Below are positions 36,868 to 46,399 of a DNA stretch of 64,000 nucleotides, piece after piece (position 1 is the first letter of the stretch; every line of letters begins with the position of its first letter). Origin of the DNA: Paenibacillus nasutitermitis (GTDB taxonomy: Bacteria > Bacillota > Bacilli > Paenibacillales > Paenibacillaceae). The translations under genes were made by a program, and so were the position numbers. The notes beneath the pieces were generated by a model. It was not told where the DNA came from, ran no database searches, and saw only the letters and a list, made by a program, of their open reading frames with translations. Location of the stretch: assembly GCF_014641075.1 (NCBI RefSeq), contig NZ_BMHP01000002.1:1178001-1242000 (forward strand), given 5' to 3'.

Positions 36868-37707
36868 ATGAAGGTTGGATTTATTGGAATCGGAAGTATG
36901 GGTAGCTTGCTTATCGATTCCTTAGTCGGTTCAGGTGCCCTTGAGCCGTCAAATATCACCGCCAGCAACCGTACCTTCGCCAAAGCGGAAAAGCTTGCCA
37001 TGCAGCATCCCGGCTTGCATGCTGTCCAGCATAATAGCGATGCCGTGATCGGTCAGGACATTATATTTCTGTGCATAAAGCCGCTGGAATTCAAACCGGT
37101 GCTGGAAGAAATCAGCGGTATTGTAAGGGAAGACCAGATTATCGTCTCGATAACCAGCCCTGTTATGATTAAGCAGCTGGAGGAGCTTTTGCCATGCAAA
37201 ATAGCTAAGGTTATTCCCAGCATCACCAATTACGTATGCTGCGGGGCAACCTTGTGCATGTTCGGCAATCGGTTAAATGAAAGCGACATGAGCCGCTTGA
37301 AGCGCCTTTTCTCTGCGATAAGCACGCCCTTGATCATAGATGAGAAGCATACGCGAATCGTCTCGGATATTTCCAGCTGCGGTCCGGCCTTCATGGCCTA
37401 TGTCCTGCAGTGCTTTATTGATGCGGCCGTACAGGAAACCGGAATTTCCAGAGAAGAGGCGGTAGTAGTGGCAAGCGCTATGCTTCTGGGAACGGGTCAG
37501 TTGCTGACCGATGGCGGCATGTCCCCCGAAGCTCTTCAGGCAAGGGTTTCCGTGCCCGGCGGCATAACCGCCCAGGCGCTGGCGCTGCTGGAGCAAGAGC
37601 TCTCGGGCGTATTCAATGCCGTCATCCAAACAACACATGCCAAATACGAGGAAGATCTGGAGCGGGTAGCTCTCTCCTTGAACGGCAAAGAGGTGAATGG
37701 CCCTTAA
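36868..37707 (+). CDS. comER: ComER, pyrroline-5-carboxylate reductase family protein
   Basis: ProC-like NAD(P)-binding protein (279 aa) divergently transcribed from comEA, as in B. subtilis. N-terminal Rossmann motif VGFIGIGSMGSLLIDSL; C-terminal dimerisation domain with DISSCGPAFMAYVLQCFIDA and RVSVPGGITAQALALLEQE, the P5C-reductase signature. In Bacillus it is needed for sporulation/biofilm phase decisions rather than proline synthesis. ATG 36868 follows AAGGAGGGG. Its last codons form one arm of a terminator. Confidence 0.92.
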   Translation: MKVGFIGIGSMGSLLIDSLVGSGALEPSNITASNRTFAKAEKLAMQHPGLHAVQHNSDAVIGQDIIFLCIKPLEFKPVLEEISGIVREDQIIVSITSPVMIKQLEELLPCKIAKVIPSITNYVCCGATLCMFGNRLNESDMSRLKRLFSAISTPLIIDEKHTRIVSDISSCGPAFMAYVLQCFIDAAVQETGISREEAVVVASAMLLGTGQLLTDGGMSPEALQARVSVPGGITAQALALLEQELSGVFNAVIQTTHAKYEEDLERVALSLNGKEVNGP

Positions 37708-37741
37708 CGCATGCTTTGCGTTAATAAGCCCTTCACCTCTT
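37688..37741. terminator. Bidirectional terminator overlapping the comER 3' end
   Basis: AAGAGGTGAA at 37688 pairs with TTCACCTCTT ending at 37741; inside, TTAACGC and GCGTTAA form a second stem. It separates convergent comER and leuS and uses comER coding bases for one arm. Confidence 0.75.
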
Positions 37742-37765
37742 ATAATATCCCTGTAGCGTGTGGAT

Positions 37766-40207
37766 CTAATTGGCTACAATGTTGACAAGTTTGCCTTTGA
37801 CGGCAATCACCTTGCGAATGGTCTTGCCTGCAATGGCTTCCGCGACTTTGACGGACTGCTTGGCGATACTCTCCATTTCAGCCTCGTCCGTGTCGGCCGC
37901 AATCGAAAGACGCTCCAGAATTTTGCCATTCACCTGAACGACAATCTCCACTTCCTGATCCACCGTCCAGGCTTCATTATAGGAAGGCCAAGCCACGTAA
38001 GAAACCGATCCCTCATGACCCAGCTTCGACCACAGCTCTTCGGCAATATGCGGAGCAAGCGGCGACAGCATCTGCACAAAATGTCCGACTGCTTCCCGGG
38101 GAAGAGATTCCGCTTTATACGCTTCATTAACGAAAATCATCAGCTGGCTGATCGCCGTATTAAAGCGCAGATGCTCGTAATCGTCCGTCACTTTCTTGAT
38201 TGTGCGGTGCCAGGCGCGCTTGAATGCATCGGAGGCTTCGGTATCGGTGATTTTCGCATGCAGATTCCCATCCTCGCCGATTGCCATCCGCCAAACGCGG
38301 CTGAGGAACCGGTACATGCCTTCCACCCCGTTGGTGTTCCATGGTTTCGTCGCCTCAAGGGGACCCATGAACATCTCGTACATCCGCAGCGTATCTGCCC
38401 CGAACTCATTGACGATATCATCGGGATTAATGACATTGCCGCGAGATTTGCTCATTTTCTCATTGTTCATGCCCAGAATCATGCCCTGATTGACAAGCTT
38501 ATGGAACGGTTCCTTCGTGTCCACGATTCCCAAATCATACAGCACCTTATGCCAAAAGCGGGCATATAGCAAATGGAGCACGGCATGCTCGGCTCCGCCG
38601 ATATACAGATCCACAGGCAGCCACTGTGCCTGCTTCTCCTTGGAGCAGATCTCGTTCTGATTATGAGGGTCTATGAAACGCAGGTAATACCAGCAGCTGC
38701 CTGCCCATTGCGGCATGGTATTGGTTTCCCTCCGTGCTTTCATTCCCGTTTCCGGATCAACTGTTTCTACCCACTCGGTCACATTGGCAAGCGGCGATTC
38801 ACCTGTTCCTGAAGGCTTGATCTGTTCGATATCCGGCAGCAGCAGCGGCAGCTGATCCTCCGGAACCGGCTTCATTGTACCGTCCTCCAGATGAAGAATC
38901 GGAATCGGCTCCCCCCAATAGCGCTGGCGGCTGAACAGCCAGTCACGCAGACGGTAGGTAATCTTGCCTTTTCCTTTTCCGCTTTCCTCCAGCTTGCGGA
39001 TCATCATAGCGATCGCTTCTTCATTATTCAGCCCGTTCAAGTACTGCGAGTTCACATGCGGACCGTCTCCGGCGTAAGCTTCCTCGGTAATCGTACCGCC
39101 TTGCACAACCTCCACAATCGGCAAATCGTATTGTTTGGCAAATTCCCAGTCGCGCTGGTCATGTCCCGGAACAGCCATTATGGCACCGGTACCGTACCCG
39201 GCCAGAACATAATCGGCGATCCAAATCGGAGTTTTGGCGCCGCTGACCGGATTGATGGCATAAGCACCAGTAAACACGCCTGTCTTGTCTTTGGCCAAAT
39301 CAGTGCGTTCCAGGTCGCTTTTGCGCGCAGCAGCTTCCTGATAAGCCTCAACGGCGTCCTTCTGCTTGGATGTTGTGATTTGGGCGACAAGCTCATGCTC
39401 CGGCGCAAGCACGCAGTAGGTTGCGCCAAACAGCGTATCGGGCCGGGTCGTAAACACGACCAGCGATTCCTCATAGCCGTCGATGGCAAAAGTGACTTCA
39501 GCACCCTTGGATTTGCCGATCCAGTTGCGCTGCATGTCTTTAATGCTTTCGGTCCAATCCAGGTCCTCCAGATCCTCCAGCAGTCTTTCCGCATATTCGG
39601 TAATCTTCAGCACCCATTGCCGCATCGGTTTGCGGATAACAGGGTGATTGCCGCGTTCGCTGAGGCCGTTAATGACCTCCTCATTGGCAAGCACCGTCCC
39701 CAGTGCCGGACACCAGTTGACAGGAACCTCCGCCACATAGGCGAGGCCTTTATTGAACAGTTGGATGAAGATCCACTGTGTCCATTTGTAGTAATCGGGA
39801 TCGGTGGTGCTGAATTCACGGTCCCAGTCATAGGAGAAACCAAGCGATTTGATTTGTCTGCGGAAATTATTGATGTTCTTGACCGTAATTTCCCGGGGAT
39901 GCTCGCCTGTATCAAGCGCATGCTGCTCCGCCGGCAGACCGAACGCGTCCCAGCCCATCGGGTGCAGGACATTATAGCCTTTCATCCGTTTGTAGCGCGA
40001 TACGATATCCGTCGCCGTATAACCTTCCGGATGGCCTACATGCAGCCCTGATCCGGATGGGTACGGAAACATATCCAGCGCGTAAAATTTCGGCTTCCCT
40101 GCATCTTCTCTTGTCTGAAACGTTTTGTGCTCATCCCAATACTGCTGCCATTTCGGCTCAATAACCAGCGGGTTATAACCTTGTTGTTCCGGTCGTTCCT
40201 GTGACAT
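37766..40207 (-). CDS. leuS: Leucyl-tRNA synthetase
   Basis: Class I synthetase charging tRNA-Leu (813 aa). The HIGH motif appears as HVGH in [20 protein letters not shown], the editing (CP1) domain has [19 protein letters not shown], and the KMSKS loop is [14 protein letters not shown]-terminal anticodon/tRNA-binding domain ends [18 protein letters not shown] 40207 follows GGGAGGC; a longer frame to 40240 has no support. Expression is controlled by the T-box leader directly upstream. Confidence 0.98.
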   Translation of the reverse strand: MSQERPEQQGYNPLVIEPKWQQYWDEHKTFQTREDAGKPKFYALDMFPYPSGSGLHVGHPEGYTATDIVSRYKRMKGYNVLHPMGWDAFGLPAEQHALDTGEHPREITVKNINNFRRQIKSLGFSYDWDREFSTTDPDYYKWTQWIFIQLFNKGLAYVAEVPVNWCPALGTVLANEEVINGLSERGNHPVIRKPMRQWVLKITEYAERLLEDLEDLDWTESIKDMQRNWIGKSKGAEVTFAIDGYEESLVVFTTRPDTLFGATYCVLAPEHELVAQITTSKQKDAVEAYQEAAARKSDLERTDLAKDKTGVFTGAYAINPVSGAKTPIWIADYVLAGYGTGAIMAVPGHDQRDWEFAKQYDLPIVEVVQGGTITEEAYAGDGPHVNSQYLNGLNNEEAIAMMIRKLEESGKGKGKITYRLRDWLFSRQRYWGEPIPILHLEDGTMKPVPEDQLPLLLPDIEQIKPSGTGESPLANVTEWVETVDPETGMKARRETNTMPQWAGSCWYYLRFIDPHNQNEICSKEKQAQWLPVDLYIGGAEHAVLHLLYARFWHKVLYDLGIVDTKEPFHKLVNQGMILGMNNEKMSKSRGNVINPDDIVNEFGADTLRMYEMFMGPLEATKPWNTNGVEGMYRFLSRVWRMAIGEDGNLHAKITDTEASDAFKRAWHRTIKKVTDDYEHLRFNTAISQLMIFVNEAYKAESLPREAVGHFVQMLSPLAPHIAEELWSKLGHEGSVSYVAWPSYNEAWTVDQEVEIVVQVNGKILERLSIAADTDEAEMESIAKQSVKVAEAIAGKTIRKVIAVKGKLVNIVAN

Positions 40208-40254
40208 TACCATTGCCTCCCTGGCTTCATTTGCTTGCAACCATCCAGATGCAT

Positions 40255-40520
40255 AAAAAAAACCCCCCGCCCCCAGCGTAAACGCTAGGGACGAGAGGAT
40301 TACGCTCCCGTGGTACCACCCTAGTTAACAGCAGGCATGCTTTGCCGCTGCTCACTCTAACCCTTAACGCGGGCGGGACGGCACGCTTACACAGGGCACA
40401 ATAATACGCGCCTGCTTGCACGTGCGGCTCCAAGGCGAGTTCATCCCTGTCCTGGACCGGCTTGCACCAACCGCCGGCTCTCTTCTTCCAGTCCAATGAG
40501 ACTACTACTCCTTATCGACA
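40255..40520 (-). promoter_or_regulatory. T-box riboswitch (Leu) of leuS
   Basis: The minus strand holds the T-box AGGGTGGTACCACGG (40308-40322) followed by a terminator: CCTCTCGTCCCTAGCG pairs with CGCTGGGGGCGGGGGG (40263-40298) before eight T (40255-40262). Upstream, Stem I features are visible: AGTAGT, AGAGAGCCGGCGG and GGTGCAAGCCGGT, then the specifier loop GAACTCGCC with codon CTC (40437-40439), a leucine codon. Uncharged tRNA-Leu (anticodon GAG) should pair here and favour leuS read-through. The 40,521-40,705 stretch upstream probably holds the promoter; none was assigned with confidence. Confidence 0.95.
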
Positions 40521-40705
40521 CCTGATCCTGAGTTAAAACATATAAGAAAGTACAAGTACCCGCCTAATCACTGCTTTTATTTCAAAGAAGGAAGAACCTT
40601 ACTGCTCTGCCAGAATAAGGCGGCAGCCGTTTCCTCCGGTAAAATGATTAGTTCGATTATAAAGAAGCGAGACCGTTTATGTCAAGAGCAGCTATGAAGG
40701 ATTCA

Positions 40706-41479
40706 TCATTTTATGGCAGCGTAGAAGAGGCGCTCGGACTGGTCATCCGGTGCTTTCAGCCTGAAATCCGCAAAGGCCTCCACCTTGCTGAAGCCTGCCC
40801 TGACGAGTGCTGCCCGAATCCATTCCGGTTGGTAAGCACGCTGTATATGTACTTCTTCAAAACGGCTGTAAACTGACGGTCCCTTGCTCTCATCGCGGAC
40901 AAAAATGGACAGGTGATGCTCAATCTCCATACGTGTACGATCCAGTTCGCTTGTCCAGATGTAGGAGATATCGCGTTCGTCCAGTACAAAAGGCTGCTCG
41001 TCCGCATAACGCTGCAGCGTTTTTGGCGGATGGACATCGAAGAGAAACGCCCCTCCAGTCTTCAAACCTTCACAGGTAGCGCGGAAAGCCGCTTCCACAT
41101 ACGCCTCTTCCGTTAAATAATTGATGCAATCGCAAAATGAAATGACGGCATCAACCTGCTCCGGAAGCTCCCAGCTGCACATATCCTGCTGCAGCCAGCG
41201 GATGGAGCCTGAACTGGAACGAATCGCCTGCTGGGGACTCGATTCCCATTTATTGCGGCCGATACTGAGCATGTCCGCGGAAAGATCGATCCCGAATACG
41301 TGAAAACCGGAACGCGCCAGCGGAATCGCGAGACTTCCCGTCCCGCAGCCCAGATCGACGACGGATTGCGGAATGCCGTAACGATCCCAGCATTCTCTGG
41401 CAAATCGCAGCCAATCGGAATACGGCATATCTTCCATGAGCCGGTCGTAAACAGTGGCAAACTGCCGGTATGCACGCAT
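40706..41479 (-). CDS. Class I SAM-dependent methyltransferase (YqeM-like)
   Basis: Methyltransferase of unknown substrate (257 aa). SAM motif I is SVVDLGCGTGSLAIPLARSG, followed by GIDLSADML, typical of the YqeM/Methyltransf_25 group. It lies last in the yqeG-cvfB operon, the yqeM position in B. subtilis. ATG 41479 follows GAGGAGAG. The C-terminus folds back with RAYQPEWIRAALVRAGFSKV, common in small-molecule methyltransferases. Synteny supports YqeM orthology; the reaction is unknown. Confidence 0.88.
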   Translation of the reverse strand: MRAYRQFATVYDRLMEDMPYSDWLRFARECWDRYGIPQSVVDLGCGTGSLAIPLARSGFHVFGIDLSADMLSIGRNKWESSPQQAIRSSSGSIRWLQQDMCSWELPEQVDAVISFCDCINYLTEEAYVEAAFRATCEGLKTGGAFLFDVHPPKTLQRYADEQPFVLDERDISYIWTSELDRTRMEIEHHLSIFVRDESKGPSVYSRFEEVHIQRAYQPEWIRAALVRAGFSKVEAFADFRLKAPDDQSERLFYAAIK

Positions 41480-41533
41480 CGCTACTCTCCTCTATCCTTC
41501 GAAAGCTGACTTATCCTGTGCAGCTTTCAGATT

Positions 41534-42436
41534 TTAACTATCTTCTGCCGGGGGAGTCTCCTTGACGAGCGAAGTCCAGCTTCCGTCCTGTACCACCAGA
41601 CCTTCTCTCATCAGCTTGCCGACGGCCCGCTTGAAAGCGGATTTGCTGATATTAAACTTCTGCTTGATGATATCAGCGGATGTTTCATCCGAATACGGCA
41701 TAGCCCCATCGGGACGTTCCTTCAAAAAAGCGAGGATACGCTCCGAATCCTCCACCCGTCCCACTTCCTTGCGCGGAGTCATCGACAGGTTGACCCGTCC
41801 GTCTTCGCGGATAAAGGTTACTCTGGCCCGGACGCGCTCGCCCAAACGCAGCAGCTTGGTCCGCTCCTCTGCCGGGATGAAGCCCATGACGCCAAATCCC
41901 ACGACACCCCCGTCAATGAGCACGAAGGACCCGATCTTCAATGTCTTGGTGATGAAACCTTCCACCCAAGTGTTGCGCCAGGATTCCGGAGCCGGAAAAG
42001 CAAGCTCGGCCAGTTCCTCCTCAAAAGCCACTTTGGCGACAAGCCGGCCGATTTTGTCATGCGCCAGAATCACATGCACTTCGTCTCCGCGCTGGGGACG
42101 AAGCTCCTTCAGCTCGGGCTGTTCCGAGAGCGGGAGCAGCAGCTGGCGGCCAAGTCCCATCTCCAGAAAAGCGCCAATTCGCGGATGAATGTCCGCAACC
42201 GCCAGACGGGCCACCTCACCTAGGGTAATGAGCGGCTTCTTCATGGTTGCCGCTATCCGGTCATCGGTATCATAGAACACGAACGCTTCAACCTCGTCGT
42301 CCGCCTTGGGACGGTGCCCAACAAGCTCGGTGTAATGCAGCAGCACTTCCGATTCGCCATCGCTCAAAAAAAAGCCGTAGGGCGACACTTCACGCGCCAC
42401 CCTGAATTTTTGGATCGTACCAGCAATTAAGCTCAT
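41534..42436 (-). CDS. cvfB: CvfB-family S1 RNA-binding protein
   Basis: Cytosolic RNA-binding protein (300 aa) of the CvfB/YitL family, linked in Staphylococcus to virulence gene expression. Successive OB/S1-like domains (GTIQKFRVAREVSPYGFFLS, GEVARLAVADIHPRIGAFLE, and VEGFITKTLKIGSFVLIDGG) are followed by a C-terminal winged helix (SADIIKQKFNISKSAFKRAV). The start ATG 42436 overlaps the rsfS stop by four bases. This gene is not in the equivalent B. subtilis operon, where yitL lies elsewhere. Confidence 0.9.
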   Translation of the reverse strand: MSLIAGTIQKFRVAREVSPYGFFLSDGESEVLLHYTELVGHRPKADDEVEAFVFYDTDDRIAATMKKPLITLGEVARLAVADIHPRIGAFLEMGLGRQLLLPLSEQPELKELRPQRGDEVHVILAHDKIGRLVAKVAFEEELAELAFPAPESWRNTWVEGFITKTLKIGSFVLIDGGVVGFGVMGFIPAEERTKLLRLGERVRARVTFIREDGRVNLSMTPRKEVGRVEDSERILAFLKERPDGAMPYSDETSADIIKQKFNISKSAFKRAVGKLMREGLVVQDGSWTSLVKETPPAEDS

Positions 42437-42780
42437 GCAAACTCCACAACTTTCGCGTCGGACCAGAGCCGTTCGATATTGTAATATTCACGCTCTTCCC
42501 GGTGGAAGACATGGACAACGACATCGCCGATATCAATGAGCACCCAGCGCCCCGAGTCCATCCCTTCAATACCGCGCATCCGTACGCCGTGGGATTCCGC
42601 CTGCTTGCGGATCTCTGTAGCAATCGCCTGTACCTGTGTATCCGAATTACCATGACAGATGACAAAAAAGTCCGCCACCAATGAAATATTCTGCAAATTG
42701 AGCGCCACGATATCATGGGCTTTTTTTTCTTCTGCCGCTGCAACTACAAGATGCAGCAGCTCTTCTGGTTTTACCGTCAT
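42433..42780 (-). CDS. rsfS: Ribosomal silencing factor RsfS
   Basis: Binds L14 of the large subunit and blocks subunit joining when nutrients are low (115 aa; YqeL). Characteristic blocks: KKAHDIVALNLQNISLVADF, FVICHGNSDTQVQAIA and GRWVLIDIGDVVVHVFHREE, then YYNIERLWSDA. ATG 42780 follows GGGAGGC and lies three bases after the yqeK stop. Order nadD-yqeK-rsfS is conserved in Firmicutes. Confidence 0.97.
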   Translation of the reverse strand: MTVKPEELLHLVVAAAEEKKAHDIVALNLQNISLVADFFVICHGNSDTQVQAIATEIRKQAESHGVRMRGIEGMDSGRWVLIDIGDVVVHVFHREEREYYNIERLWSDAKVVEFA

Positions 42781-42783
42781 TGC

Positions 42784-43353
42784 TTAAGCCTCCCTGGCTT
42801 TTACTATTAAGTCATTGCGTGCGGCTATCGTCAGCGGATAAATCCGCTTCCCCTGTGCCAGCAAATAGGTGATCGTAGAGTCGAAACCGGCGATCAGCGC
42901 CTTATTCAAATCATGCCCAGACAGCTCGCGAATATGATCGACTCCCGGAAACTCCCGTCCCGGCTCCATATAATCGGCCAGACAGACGATTTTGTCCATC
43001 AGCGTCATGTCTTCCCGGCCAGAGGTATGATAACGGATCGCATCGAGTACCATGGAATCGGTTATGCCGAAATGATGCTCGGCGACGAAAGCACCAACTG
43101 GCGCGTGCCAAAGCTCTTTGTCATAAAGGAGCAAATCGGCAGGAAGACCCTGCTCGCGAATAACGGCTTCCATCCGCGAGGTCTGCCAATACTTCGCCAC
43201 ATCATGCAGGATCGCCGCAAGCTCTGCCCGCTCCGGATCCCCGCCATAACGTTCTGCCAACAGGACGGAAGTCTCCATGACACCCCGCGTATGCTTCCAC
43301 CGCCGCTCCGGCATCTCGGCTTGCACGGCCGTTATCATAGCCTTACGATTCAT
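42784..43353 (-). CDS. yqeK: HD-domain hydrolase YqeK
   Basis: Metal-dependent HD phosphohydrolase, 189 aa; family members hydrolyse diadenosine tetraphosphate (Ap4A) symmetrically. The metal ligands are visible in RWKHTRGVMETSVLLAERYG (His), AAILHDVAKYW (HD) and AEHHFG, with DAIRYHTSGREDMTLMDKIV and CLADYMEPGR downstream. ATG 43353 follows AAAGGA; it starts within the last codons of nadD (11-base overlap), so it is translationally coupled. Confidence 0.93.
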   Translation of the reverse strand: MNRKAMITAVQAEMPERRWKHTRGVMETSVLLAERYGGDPERAELAAILHDVAKYWQTSRMEAVIREQGLPADLLLYDKELWHAPVGAFVAEHHFGITDSMVLDAIRYHTSGREDMTLMDKIVCLADYMEPGREFPGVDHIRELSGHDLNKALIAGFDSTITYLLAQGKRIYPLTIAARNDLIVKAREA

Positions 43354-43933
43354 ACAGACCATTCCTTTGGATAAAAGAATAGACCTTCTCGGGGACCATG
43401 AAACGAATCGATTTGCCTTCGGCCCGGCGTTTGCGGATATCGGTCGAAGATAATCCGATAAGCGGCATTTCCGCTATTTGCAGCCGGTCGGACAGTGCTG
43501 CCGGAAGCTTCGATTTCTCAATCGGCGCTCCGGGCCGTTCTACACCGATGAAGCTCACCAGCTCAGCCAATTCCGCGACCCGGTGCCACCCCGGCAGATC
43601 GTTAATCCGGTCGGAGCCGATTATAAAGCTGAACGAACGCTCCGGGTGATGTTCGACAAGCGCTTCTGCTGTATCGATGGTATAGCTTGTGCCGCCTCTC
43701 TCCAGTTCAATGTCAAGGGCGCGGAAATAGGGCTGGAAATCAATGGCCCGGTAAACCATTTCCAGCCGTTCATGCCCCTCGGCTCCAGGCTCGTTGTCTT
43801 TCAGAGGCGGGATAAAGGAAGGGATAAACCACACCTCATCAAGGCCGCAAGTCTCACGGGCCGTTTCCGCCGCCAGCAGATGCCCATAATGAATGGGGTC
43901 GAATGTTCCACCCATGATGCCAACTTTAATCAC
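43343..43933 (-). CDS. nadD: Nicotinate-nucleotide adenylyltransferase
   Basis: NAD biosynthesis enzyme converting nicotinate mononucleotide to deamido-NAD (196 aa). The nucleotidyl transferase motif GGTFDPIHYGHL is at the N-terminus and the second motif ISSTD-like appears as LIGLSSTDIRKR; FIIGSDRINDLPGWHR fits NadD. The start is GTG 43933, eight bases after AAAGGAGC; the upstream extension to 44053 lacks homology. It overlaps yqeK. Confidence 0.96.
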   Translation of the reverse strand: MIKVGIMGGTFDPIHYGHLLAAETARETCGLDEVWFIPSFIPPLKDNEPGAEGHERLEMVYRAIDFQPYFRALDIELERGGTSYTIDTAEALVEHHPERSFSFIIGSDRINDLPGWHRVAELAELVSFIGVERPGAPIEKSKLPAALSDRLQIAEMPLIGLSSTDIRKRRAEGKSIRFMVPEKVYSFIQRNGLYES

Positions 43934-44003
43934 TTGTGACCGCTCCTTTCCATTACCGTTGCGGCAAGCTTTAAATCTCACCGTGTGCGCATTGCGCTTT
44001 CGT

Positions 44004-44294
44004 TCAGGGCAATACGATTGTTTTGTAATCCTTTGACTCCTTGTAGAGGACAATCGTCTTGCCGATTACTTGTACGAGCTCCGCTTTCGCTTCTTCCGCG
44101 AGCCAAGTGCCTACTTCTTTCGGATCCTCGATAGAGTTATTGAGGACCGATATTTTGAGCAGCTCGCGTTTTTCGATCGCTTCTTCCACATGTCGGACCA
44201 GATTTTCGTTCATTCCGCCTTTGCCCACTTGAAAAACCGGCTGCAAATGGTGGGCGAGTGCGCGTAAATGCCTTTTCTGTTTGCCTGTAAGCAT
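44004..44294 (-). CDS. yhbY: YhbY-type (CRM domain) RNA-binding protein
   Basis: A 96-aa ribosome-assembly-associated protein (B. subtilis YqeI) made of one CRM domain: MLTGKQKRHLRALAHHLQPV, FQVGKGGMNENLV, then ELLKISVLNN and a conserved VQVIGKTIVLYK. The GxxG-type loop (GKGG) is present. ATG 44294 lies nine bases after GAAGGA; a frame to 44474 overlaps aroE and has no similarity. It sits between aroE and nadD, as in B. subtilis. Confidence 0.95.
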   Translation of the reverse strand: MLTGKQKRHLRALAHHLQPVFQVGKGGMNENLVRHVEEAIEKRELLKISVLNNSIEDPKEVGTWLAEEAKAELVQVIGKTIVLYKESKDYKTIVLP

Positions 44295-44319
44295 GGTATT
44301 GGTTCCTTCTTTCATCATT

Positions 44320-45228
44320 TTAACGTCCTGTCCGGAAGGCTTCGAGTACAGCAGACCGCATGGCCTCGACGGGTGCCTCCTGGCCAGTCCAGAATTCAAA
44401 GGCATAAGCCCCCTGGTAAATGAACATGCCCAGTCCGCTGTGAATTTTGCAGCCCTGCTGCTTCGCCTCTGCAAGAAAGCGTGTCGTCATGGGATTGTAG
44501 ATTAAATCACTGGCAATGGTTCCGGGAACCAGCCATCCGGCATCGGCTGGCGTTTCATCGACCTTGGGATGCATGCCGAGCGAAGTCGTATTGATCACAA
44601 TATCCGCATCGCCGCATGCCTTCTTCAGCCCTTCATGGCCAATGGCATGCAGGCGCAGCCCCTCTGCCTGGCCCTCGAAGGCGGCTGCCATCTCTTCAGC
44701 CCGCGCAACCGTGCGGTTTGCGATCGTAATGGAGGATACTCCCTCGCGTGCCAGCGCGTACAATATCCCTCTTGTCGCGCCGCCTGCGCCTACAACCAGA
44801 ATCCGTTTCCCGCTTAAATCCGGCTCCGCTTCTTCCTTCAGGGAGCGGACATAGCCGATGCCGTCGGTATTATAACCGACAAGGCGTCCATTATTGTTGA
44901 CAATCGTATTAACCGCCCCGATTGCCTGTGCACTCTCATCAATTTCATCCAGCAGCGGCATAACAGCCAGCTTGTGGGGAATCGTCACGTTGATGCCCCT
45001 GATTCCCATCGCCCGCACGCCAGTAATAAAATCGGGCAATTGCTCCCCTGTAATATGGAAAGCGGTATAGATCCCGTTCAGGCCCGTTTCCCTGAAAGCC
45101 CGGTTCATCATAACGGGCGACTTGGAATGTTGTATCGGGTCGCCGATGACGCAGTACAGGACGGTATGGCTGTCTACCCTGTTCCCGGTTTGCCCGGCAT
45201 GGAAGGTGTTCAAATTTGCTGCACTCAT
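44320..45228 (-). CDS. aroE: Shikimate dehydrogenase
   Basis: NADPH-dependent reduction of 3-dehydroshikimate in aromatic amino acid synthesis (302 aa). Substrate-binding motif CVIGDPIQHSKSPVMMNRAF, the catalytic lysine in NVTIPHKLAVM, and the NADPH loop VVGAGGATRGILYALAREG are all intact, with NTTSLGMHP later. ATG 45228 follows GAGGAGC; the frame to 45270 has no added homology. A part of the yqeH-nadD operon. Confidence 0.96.
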   Translation of the reverse strand: MSAANLNTFHAGQTGNRVDSHTVLYCVIGDPIQHSKSPVMMNRAFRETGLNGIYTAFHITGEQLPDFITGVRAMGIRGINVTIPHKLAVMPLLDEIDESAQAIGAVNTIVNNNGRLVGYNTDGIGYVRSLKEEAEPDLSGKRILVVGAGGATRGILYALAREGVSSITIANRTVARAEEMAAAFEGQAEGLRLHAIGHEGLKKACGDADIVINTTSLGMHPKVDETPADAGWLVPGTIASDLIYNPMTTRFLAEAKQQGCKIHSGLGMFIYQGAYAFEFWTGQEAPVEAMRSAVLEAFRTGR

Positions 45229-45277
45229 CCGTTCGCTCCTCTTCGCGGAAGTTGTACAAATACAATTCATGCTGTCT

Positions 45278-46399
45278 CTATATCAGTGCATCACGCAGCA
45301 TTACCCGTATGCCTTTGGGCGCGTAAATATCCAGAAGCGCTCCTTCTGTGTCGTTGATTCTAATCCAGCCTAACCCGGATATGACGATATCCTTGTCGGT
45401 TCCGCGCTTGATTGTCATCCGGTGCCGCGTCCAGCCCGGAATGTCCTCCAGCTGTTCCCGGGTAGGCGGGGCTAGCATTTCCCCCCGGTGGTTGGCATAC
45501 AGCTCGTCGGCCCGTTCAAGCTTGGTGCGGTGAACCGGAAGCGCATTGGACAGATAGAGCGTGAAGGACTGTCTCGGCCCCTCAACAAAATCGAATCTGG
45601 CCAGCGATCCGATAAACAAGGTCTGCTGCTCATTCAACTGGTATACGATTTGTTTGATCGGCTTGTCCGGCAGCAGGGCCTGCAGAACCCCGCGAGGAAC
45701 CATTTCGGTCAGCCGGTGGTGGTAAACAATGCCCGGCGTATCGATAATATCATGTCCGTCGTCGAGCGGAATGTGAACCGCATCCAGCGTTGTGCCCGGA
45801 TAGCGGGATGTGGTCAGCTCGCGGTCCAGATCGCTGTAATCGCGGATGATGCGGTTGATCAGTGTGGATTTACCGACATTGGTCGCACCCACAACATACA
45901 CATCGCGATCGCCGCGATGCTCGGCCAGTGCCTGGACCACCCGGTCAAACCCGATATTGCGCTTCGCGCTGCACAAAACAATATCCACCGTTCGCAAACC
46001 CTGCGCTTTAGCTTGTTTTTGAACCCAATTAAGCAGCCGGTTCATATTCATGCCTTTGGGCAGCAGATCGACTTTATTGACAACCAGCAGTACCGGATTA
46101 TTGCCGACAAACCGCTGGAGCCCCGAGATCAGGCTGCCCTCAAAGTCAAATAAATCGACAATATGAACGACCAGGCTGTTGGTTTCGGCTATGCCGCCCA
46201 GCAGTCTTAGAAAGTCGTCCTGATCAATGGCGACGGAAGACGCCTCATTGTAATTTTTGATACGGAAACAGCGTTGGCAGATTAAAGGCTCTCTCTCCAG
46301 CGCGGATTGCGGGATATATCCCAAATTTTCCACAGATTCCGTCTGCAGCTTCACCCCGCAGCCGGCGCATGTTCCCAGCTCTAATAACTCATTTGTCAA
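45278..46399 (-). CDS. yqeH: Ribosome biogenesis GTPase YqeH
   Basis: Circularly permuted GTPase for 30S assembly (373 aa). An N-terminal zinc finger has CAGCG and CQRC. The G motifs occur in permuted order: NKVDLL (G4) and SAKRNIG (G5) precede VGATNVGKSTLINRI (G1) and DTPGI (G3). A C-terminal treble-clef/RNA-binding part follows. TTG start 46399 after GGAGGAAC overlaps yqeG by 11 bases. Order yqeG-yqeH-aroE is the Bacillus order. Confidence 0.97.
   Translation of the reverse strand: MTNELLELGTCAGCGVKLQTESVENLGYIPQSALEREPLICQRCFRIKNYNEASSVAIDQDDFLRLLGGIAETNSLVVHIVDLFDFEGSLISGLQRFVGNNPVLLVVNKVDLLPKGMNMNRLLNWVQKQAKAQGLRTVDIVLCSAKRNIGFDRVVQALAEHRGDRDVYVVGATNVGKSTLINRIIRDYSDLDRELTTSRYPGTTLDAVHIPLDDGHDIIDTPGIVYHHRLTEMVPRGVLQALLPDKPIKQIVYQLNEQQTLFIGSLARFDFVEGPRQSFTLYLSNALPVHRTKLERADELYANHRGEMLAPPTREQLEDIPGWTRHRMTIKRGTDKDIVISGLGWIRINDTEGALLDIYAPKGIRVMLRDALI

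Noticed and set aside
38891..40051. 386-codon open frame opposite leuS
   Set aside because: Antisense shadow; leuS motifs are intact and no promoter or ribosome site was found.
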